Below, piece after piece: positions 4,649 through 8,192 of a stretch of DNA of 8,192 bases (positions within the stretch are counted from its first letter, which is position 1; every line of letters begins with the position of its first letter). The position numbers were made by a program, and so were the translations under genes. The stretch comes from Anaerobutyricum stercoris. GTDB lineage: Bacteria; Bacillota; Clostridia; Lachnospirales; Lachnospiraceae. The stretch is taken from contig DXBR01000118.1 of NCBI GenBank assembly GCA_019116455.1, positions 1-8,192 of the forward strand. The letters are read 5' to 3'. The notes under the pieces were generated by a model that saw only the letters and a program-made list of their open reading frames with translations, searched no databases and was not told the DNA's origin.

Positions 4649-5362
4649 ATGATCATAGGAGTATGTGACGATGACAGGAGCTGGTGTGATATAGCTGCCG
4701 GAGTGATAAGTGGATATGTGGAAAAACTGGGATACAATGTGGAAGTAACTTCTTTCAATAATGGAGACGATGTATTAAACTGGCAGGGACAGCCCTGGGA
4801 TGTTATGTTTATGGACATAGAACTCGGTGAAGAAAAAAACGGAATTTCTGTGGCAGGAGAACTGAACAAACGATTTCCAGGCTGTCAGATTGTGTTTTTA
4901 ACGAATTATTTGTTCTATGCTGTAGATATTTTTCAGACACAACATACCTATTTTGTGCTTAAAGAGCAGCTTGAAGAACGGCTGCCGGAAGTGTTCGACA
5001 AGATAATGCATCAGTTGGAACAATCGGGGAAAAAACTTATTTTTTCAGCATCATGGGGCAGGCAGATTATTGTCCGGCTCTCGGACATGTATTATCTGGA
5101 AAGAGAGCTGCGCTATACGACTGTACATACTTCGTGGGGAGATTTTCAGATTAAGGAGAAGCTGGATGAATTGATGGGAGATTTGCCGGAAAATGAATTT
5201 TCCCGCTGTCATCATAGCTATATTATCTATTTTCCGGCAATTCGGGAAAAAAAGAAGAATTCTTATGTGCTGGAAAACGGCAAAGAAATCATCATCAGCC
5301 GCAGTTATATGAAGCAGACCAATGAAGACTGGATGAAATGGGCGCTATTGCAAATGTCATAA
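4649..5362 (+). CDS. LytTR-family response regulator (orphan)
   Basis: The 237-residue protein has an N-terminal receiver domain (about 1-122) and a C-terminal LytTR DNA-binding domain (about 130-232). All receiver positions are present: acidic pocket D7-D8-D9, phospho-acceptor D56 in MFMDIELG, T85 in FLTNY and K105 in YFVLKE. The LytTR part shows the family's strand pattern, with IIVRLSDMYYLERELRYTTVH, RCHHSYIIY and the end motif IIISRSYMK. I place the start at 4649 rather than an in-frame ATG at 4634, because GAGAGG lies seven bases before 4649 and the receiver begins at once (MIIGVCDDD). No histidine kinase is adjacent. LytTR regulators often control their own operon, and a direct repeat lies upstream of the operon. 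Confidence 0.92.
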   Translation: MIIGVCDDDRSWCDIAAGVISGYVEKLGYNVEVTSFNNGDDVLNWQGQPWDVMFMDIELGEEKNGISVAGELNKRFPGCQIVFLTNYLFYAVDIFQTQHTYFVLKEQLEERLPEVFDKIMHQLEQSGKKLIFSASWGRQIIVRLSDMYYLERELRYTTVHTSWGDFQIKEKLDELMGDLPENEFSRCHHSYIIYFPAIREKKKNSYVLENGKEIIISRSYMKQTNEDWMKWALLQMS

Positions 5363-5397
5363 ATATCATTAATTTTATATCTTTTCTGTGGAAAAAA

Positions 5398-5406
5398 TGT
5401 TATAAT
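5398..5406 (+). promoter_or_regulatory. Extended -10 promoter of dehydrogenase/DUF975 operon
   Basis: TGTTATAAT is an extended -10 (hexamer 5401-5406); the -35 region (TATCTT) is weak. The predicted start is near 5413, giving about 93 bases of leader. Confidence 0.55.
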
Positions 5407-5407
5407 A

Positions 5408-5455
5408 AAACAGCATTTGTGGATATCTTTTTAGAGAGGGACACAGATGCTGTTT
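5408..5455 (+). other. Inverted repeat at the transcription start of the dehydrogenase gene
   Basis: A 14-bp stem (5408-5421 with 5442-5455, AAACAGCATTTGTG pairing with CACAGATGCTGTTT, one T-G pair) encloses a 20-base loop. The left arm overlaps the predicted start site. No T-run follows, so it is a weak terminator candidate; an operator or 5' stabilising hairpin is as likely. Confidence 0.5.
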
Positions 5456-5505
5456 CTCAGTTAAATGTATAAGATTTCACTTTGTTCTTGCAAAGAGGAG
5501 GTATT

Positions 5506-6462
5506 ATGATGATGGATGGTTATATTGTCTCAAAAAGAAAAGTGGCAGTGATTGGAGCAGGTTTCGTGGGAGCGTCCATTGCATATGCGCTGACCATTCG
5601 TAATCTGGCAAGAGAAATTGTCCTCATTGATATTGACAGAGAGAAAACAGAAGGCGAAGCCATGGACATTCAGCATGGAATTCCGGATTTGGGTAATGCT
5701 GTTGTCCGCGCCGGAAGCTATGAAGACTGCAGAGATTGTGATTTGATCATCATCACAGCAGGAAGAAACAGAAAACCGGGAGAGAGCCGTCTGGATCTGA
5801 TCGCAGGTAATTCAGGCATATTGAGAAATGTAGTTGAGCAGATGCAGAAGTATTACACGGGCGGCGTTATCATGCTGGTGAGCAACCCGGTGGATGTTCT
5901 TGTGTATCAGTGTACCCGGTGGATGGGACTTCCGGACGGAAGAGTATTTGGAACCGGATGTGCGCTGGATTCTTCCCGGATGATCCGCCTTATGGCAGAT
6001 TATACGAAGCGGGATACAGAATCGGTAAAGATAAACATTGTAGGAGAACATGGGGATTCGCAGATTCCTATTTGGAGCCGCGCGGCTGTGGATGGAATCC
6101 CGATGCAGGAATATTGTGAAAAACACGGGCTGTCCTGGACGCAGGAGATAAGAGATGACTTTGCAGGTAAAGTGCGGGGAATGGGCGCTTCTATCATAAA
6201 AAATAAAGGAAGAACTCATTTTGGCATTGCCACCAGCGTATGTTATCTGGCGTCGGCGGTTCTCGATCAGAGACCGGCCATAGCATCTGTGTCCACTGTA
6301 CTCAAAGGAGAGTACGGTGTCAGCGGTGTGGGACTCAGCGTTCCTTCCATCATCGGCGTCAATGGCGTGGAAAGGCGACTGGAAGAAGAATGGACGGAAG
6401 AAGAGCTCACATTGTTCCGGCAGGCAGCGGACAAGATGAAAGGAGTTTTAGATACACTATGA
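5506..6462 (+). CDS. L-lactate/malate dehydrogenase superfamily protein (LDH-like, Arg at specificity position)
   Basis: The 318-residue protein is a complete NAD-dependent 2-hydroxyacid dehydrogenase of the LDH/MDH superfamily, interconverting a 2-oxoacid and its L-hydroxyacid. GAGFVG (17-22) is the Rossmann motif, and D42 in LIDID favours NAD over NADP. Catalytic residues are R95 (mobile loop, KPGESR), N127 (SNP), D155 and R158 (LDSSR) and H182 (GEHGDS). The substrate-choice position (Gln102 in LDH numbering) is Arg89 in GRNRKPGESR; Gln is typical of LDH and Arg of MDH, so oxaloacetate may be the preferred substrate. Other positions (E93, GRTHFGIA) look LDH-like. GGAGG at 5497-5501 is followed by three in-frame ATGs at 5506, 5509 and 5512; spacing favours 5509. 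The stop overlaps the next gene by ATGA. Confidence 0.88.
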   Translation: MMMDGYIVSKRKVAVIGAGFVGASIAYALTIRNLAREIVLIDIDREKTEGEAMDIQHGIPDLGNAVVRAGSYEDCRDCDLIIITAGRNRKPGESRLDLIAGNSGILRNVVEQMQKYYTGGVIMLVSNPVDVLVYQCTRWMGLPDGRVFGTGCALDSSRMIRLMADYTKRDTESVKINIVGEHGDSQIPIWSRAAVDGIPMQEYCEKHGLSWTQEIRDDFAGKVRGMGASIIKNKGRTHFGIATSVCYLASAVLDQRPAIASVSTVLKGEYGVSGVGLSVPSIIGVNGVERRLEEEWTEEELTLFRQAADKMKGVLDTL

Positions 6463-7184
6463 AAAGAGCGGCTGATTTTAGAGGGATAGCGAGAGGAAGT
6501 CTGTCCGGTCACTGGGCCTCTGCCGTAGGAACGACTCTGCTGGCAGGGCTTTTGGGCGCGAACATTACTATGCAGGGAAGTGCAGTTTCTCTGACATCCA
6601 ATTTATACAATCAATACGCAGGAGAGGATGGCAGTCGGGTCTCCATAAAGCTGCCGCCGGGACTTTTGTTGACAATTGCGGCTATTTTGATGGTATCCGC
6701 GCTGGTTATATTTATTATAGCGGTGGTGCAGTATATCATCGGCAGCTTCGTAAGCCTTGGTCTGGCCATATATAACCTGAATCTGATAGACAGGAAGGAA
6801 GCGAGAGTGGGGCAGATATTCTGCCATACTTCCATCATGGGAAAAGCAGTGTGGCTGCGTCTGCGGATGAGCATTTTTACTTTCCTGTGGAGTTTGCTTC
6901 TTGTTATACCGGGTATTATCAAGAGCTATTCTTACAGCATGTCCGGGTTTATCATGGCGGAGAATCCGGAAATGTCTGCCAAAGAAGCCATGGAAGTATC
7001 CATGCGGATGATGAACGGCAACAAATGGAGACTGTTCTGCCTGCAGTTCAGCTTTATCGGCTGGGGTATTCTCTGCCTCTTTACCTTTGGAATCGGCTAT
7101 CTGTGGCTGAACCCGTACATGAATGCTGCCACCGCGGCATTTTATGACGAGATTTCCAGAAATGAAGCGGTAGGCGGATATTGA
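6459..7184 (+). CDS. DUF975 family integral membrane protein
   Basis: The 241-residue protein matches DUF975, a family of multi-pass membrane proteins common in Clostridia with no known activity. The amphipathic N-terminus is typical (ADFRGIARGSLSGHWASAVG), followed by hydrophobic segments near 21-36, 69-95, 95-110, 137-153 and 196-217. The conserved C-terminal block runs through YSMSGFIMAENPEMSAKEAM (159-178), MMNGNKWRLFCLQFSFIGWG (184-203) and YLWLNPYMNAATAAFYDE. The start codon overlaps the stop of the dehydrogenase gene (ATGA), and AAAGGAG lies 13 bases upstream, so translation is probably coupled. A frame reaching further upstream (to 6240) lies inside the dehydrogenase gene and is not part of the protein. 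A strong terminator closes the operon. Confidence 0.9.
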   Translation: MKRAADFRGIARGSLSGHWASAVGTTLLAGLLGANITMQGSAVSLTSNLYNQYAGEDGSRVSIKLPPGLLLTIAAILMVSALVIFIIAVVQYIIGSFVSLGLAIYNLNLIDRKEARVGQIFCHTSIMGKAVWLRLRMSIFTFLWSLLLVIPGIIKSYSYSMSGFIMAENPEMSAKEAMEVSMRMMNGNKWRLFCLQFSFIGWGILCLFTFGIGYLWLNPYMNAATAAFYDEISRNEAVGGY

Positions 7185-7208
7185 TTGGCTTTTATCATAT
7201 GATATTTG

Positions 7209-7245
7209 GAAGGAATGTACATTTTGTATGTTCCTTCTTTTTTTT
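7209..7245 (+). terminator. Intrinsic terminator of dehydrogenase-DUF975 operon
   Basis: A 13-bp stem (GAAGGAATGTACA at 7209-7221 with 7225-7237, two G-U pairs) with loop TTT is followed by eight T residues (7238-7245). It lies 24 bases after the DUF975 stop codon. Confidence 0.92.
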
Positions 7246-7498
7246 GTCCTCATGACATAAATTTATATGGGGGGTATGGGGTGTATCAGAATGTGCGACA
7301 AAAAATAGAATGAAAAGAACAAAAAAGTCTTATAAAACAATAAAATTTTATAGTATCAAAAATAAAACTAACAGTACAGGTATAAAATTGTCAAAAATAC
7401 CAAAATTTAGGTTTTTTATGAAATTATGATAAAAATTAAATTGTAAAAATTATCTATTTTTTACAAATTATTCCCTTTTTGTTCCGTGTCAAAAAAAG
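7246..7498. other. AT-rich intergenic region
   Basis: No coding region is supported. The stretch is very AT-rich with a short G-rich patch near 7270-7281. It contains a perfect 9-bp inverted repeat (TTGTAAAAA at 7441-7449, TTTTTACAA at 7458-7466, 8-base spacer) that could be an operator for the gene at 7576, and a TTTGTTCCG copy at 7478-7486. Confidence 0.55.
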
Positions 7499-7504
7499 TA
7501 TAAT
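7499..7504 (+). promoter_or_regulatory. Putative -10 element for the DUF6514-like gene
   Basis: TATAAT lies 71 bases before the ATG. The -35 region at 17 bases (TTTTTG) is poor, and the TTTGTTCCG motif overlaps it, which would fit a regulated promoter. Confidence 0.45.
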
Positions 7505-7575
7505 ACTATCATATCCAAACGGTTTGTAATAGATTTTGTAATGTTATAAATCTGGATGTAACAAGGAGGAAGGGT

Positions 7576-7878
7576 ATGCGAACGATATTGACGCAGGAAC
7601 AGGAAGTGACGACCATTGGCGGAACCTTTCAGTTGATCTATGAATTGCTGATGTCGCATCTTCCCAGAGAGGAGGGAATTGGTGATTTTTTCGGGATTCG
7701 AATCCGGCAGTACGAGAAGAACAGCGCGTTAATGGTGGATGACAGCGAAGCTCCGGGCGTGACAGAGAGTTATGAGGAGGCGATACGGCTCTTTTTCATT
7801 TTTGTCCGTGAGACAGTGATGCCGGTTCACCTTTATGAATTGATCGATGACTGGCAGTCTGCCGGATCAGATATATAG
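7576..7878 (+). CDS. Small hypothetical protein, DUF6514-like
   Basis: The 100-residue soluble protein resembles the clostridial DUF6514 family: a FFGIRIRQYE strand (38-47), then VTESYEEAIRLFFIFVRE (62-79) and the closing motif VMPVHLYELIDDW (81-93), which matches the 'SPVHL..v.edf' end of that family. The function of the family is unknown. No signal peptide or membrane segment is evident. AAGGAGG six bases before the ATG is a strong ribosome binding site. It has its own long, AT-rich upstream region with an inverted repeat and a candidate promoter. Family assignment rests on pattern memory and should be treated as tentative; the reading frame itself is secure. Confidence 0.7.
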   Translation: MRTILTQEQEVTTIGGTFQLIYELLMSHLPREEGIGDFFGIRIRQYEKNSALMVDDSEAPGVTESYEEAIRLFFIFVRETVMPVHLYELIDDWQSAGSDI

Positions 7879-7925
7879 GAGCTGAGAGGCCGGTAAACCA
7901 CCGGTCAGTGTGAAAGAGAATAATT

Positions 7926-8076
7926 ATGGAAGAAATGGAAAGCGTATGTTTTGCTGATAATTTTGCCGGGATATGATATGATGCTTCTTGAGGAGTTTTC
8001 AGCAGCATTTTGCGGGGATGAAGCTCTGATACAGAAAGTATATAATCAAAAGAAGAATATCAAAGGAGATAAATGA
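7926..8076 (+). pseudogene. Short split reading frame before yigZ-family gene (uncertain)
   Basis: Two short frames lie end to end: ATG at 7926 gives 16 residues ending at TGA 7974-7976, and ATG at 7978 in the next frame gives 32 residues (MMLLEEFSAAFCGDEALI, then QKVYNQKKNIKGDK) ending at TGA 8074-8076, which overlaps the YigZ start as ATGA. A one-base shift near 7971-7976 would join them into about 49 residues. Only a weak purine-rich site (GAAAGAGAA) precedes the first ATG. I do not recognise the product. It may be a decayed small gene, or chance. Confidence 0.25.
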
Positions 8077-8192
8077 TGATCAGACATAAGGCAGTTTTTG
8101 AGGCGGGACGTGGAGAGATTGTTGAGAAAAAGTCAAGATTTATTGCTCATGTGCAGGCGGTGGATTCTGTGGAAGAGGCGCAGGAATTTATC
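8073..8192 (+). CDS. YigZ/IMPACT family protein, N-terminal part (runs off window)
   Basis: The first 40 codons of a gene cut by the window end. The sequence after the start reads FEAGRGEIVEKKSRFIAHVQ and then VDSVEEAQEFI, matching the N-terminus of YigZ (UPF0029/IMPACT) proteins, where E-KKSRFIAH near residues 18-26 is the family signature. Full-length members are about 210 residues and have an N-terminal UPF0029 domain and a C-terminal DUF1949 domain; their role is not firmly known. AAAGGAG lies four bases before the ATG at 8073 and seven before a second ATG at 8076, so either may be the true start. Confidence 0.85.
   Translation, partial: MMIRHKAVFEAGRGEIVEKKSRFIAHVQAVDSVEEAQEFI

Noticed and set aside
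4321..4869. Minus-strand frame of 182 codons
   Set aside because: It spans the end of the YbjN gene and the start of the LytTR gene, both strongly supported on the other strand.
5408..5455. Hairpin as terminator of the LytTR gene or as a Rex operator
   Set aside because: No T-run follows the stem, and the TTGTG/CACA half sites are about 20 bases apart, unlike the compact Rex site.
6240..6458. Upstream extension of the DUF975 frame inside the dehydrogenase gene
   Set aside because: The sequence is out of frame dehydrogenase coding DNA, and the ATGA overlap at 6459 gives the expected family N-terminus.
6603..7253. Minus-strand frame of 216 codons
   Set aside because: It lies opposite the DUF975 gene and runs across its terminator; composition is His/Gln-rich without family resemblance.
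7331..7352. TATAAAA/TTTTATA inverted repeat
   Set aside because: Too AT-rich and short in this AT-rich stretch to distinguish from chance.
7888..7907. GC-rich 7-bp hairpin after the DUF6514-like gene as a terminator
   Set aside because: The stem is present but no T-run follows, so termination is not supported.
1..8192. CRISPR array or insertion sequence
   Set aside because: No regularly spaced repeats of suitable length and no transposase or terminal inverted repeats were seen.

Overview
The window looks like chromosomal DNA of a low-to-moderate GC Gram-positive anaerobe of the class Clostridia, most likely a Lachnospiraceae-type organism. The reasons are strong AGGAGG-type ribosome binding sites, consensus sigma-A promoters, AT-rich intergenic DNA, and families common in Clostridia (DUF975, a DUF6514-like protein, LytTR regulator, YbjN, YigZ, CNNM/CorC protein). 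The taxonomic call is an inference from gene content only.

Left part, about 1-1530, all on the minus strand, looks like a small accessory island with signs of decay. In transcription order it holds a secreted protein with half a CHAP amidase domain joined to a fibronectin-III-like domain; a 115-residue MNT nucleotidyltransferase whose only well-placed start codon is ATA; a second MNT nucleotidyltransferase (MntA-like, intact GSX10DXD motif); and the first codons of a HEPN-domain partner that runs off the window and whose start looks frameshifted. A 350-base gene-free stretch follows, then a minus-strand tRNA-Pro(CGG) with its own consensus promoter, upstream phased A-tracts and an intrinsic terminator.

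Middle part, about 2100-3890, minus strand: a CNNM/CorC (HlyC/TlyC) membrane protein with DUF21, paired CBS and CorC_HlyC domains, starting at TTG. Ahead of it is a compact leader: perfect TTGACA-17-TATAAT promoter, AAGGAGG, a 22-codon Asp-rich reading frame, and a large hairpin plus T6 terminator beginning one base after the stop codon. This resembles a leader-peptide attenuator and is the best candidate here for an undescribed regulatory system. It could also be an independent small RNA or small-peptide gene.

Right part, about 3940-8192, plus strand: a YbjN-family gene and an orphan LytTR response regulator form an apparent operon behind an extended -10 promoter, with a 12-bp direct repeat upstream. 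Next come an LDH/MDH-superfamily dehydrogenase annotated by family as L-lactate dehydrogenase but carrying Arg at the Gln102 specificity position, and a DUF975 membrane protein overlapping it by ATGA and ending in a strong terminator. After an AT-rich 390-base gap there is a DUF6514-like small protein, a short ambiguous coding stretch, and the start of a YigZ/IMPACT-family gene cut by the window end.
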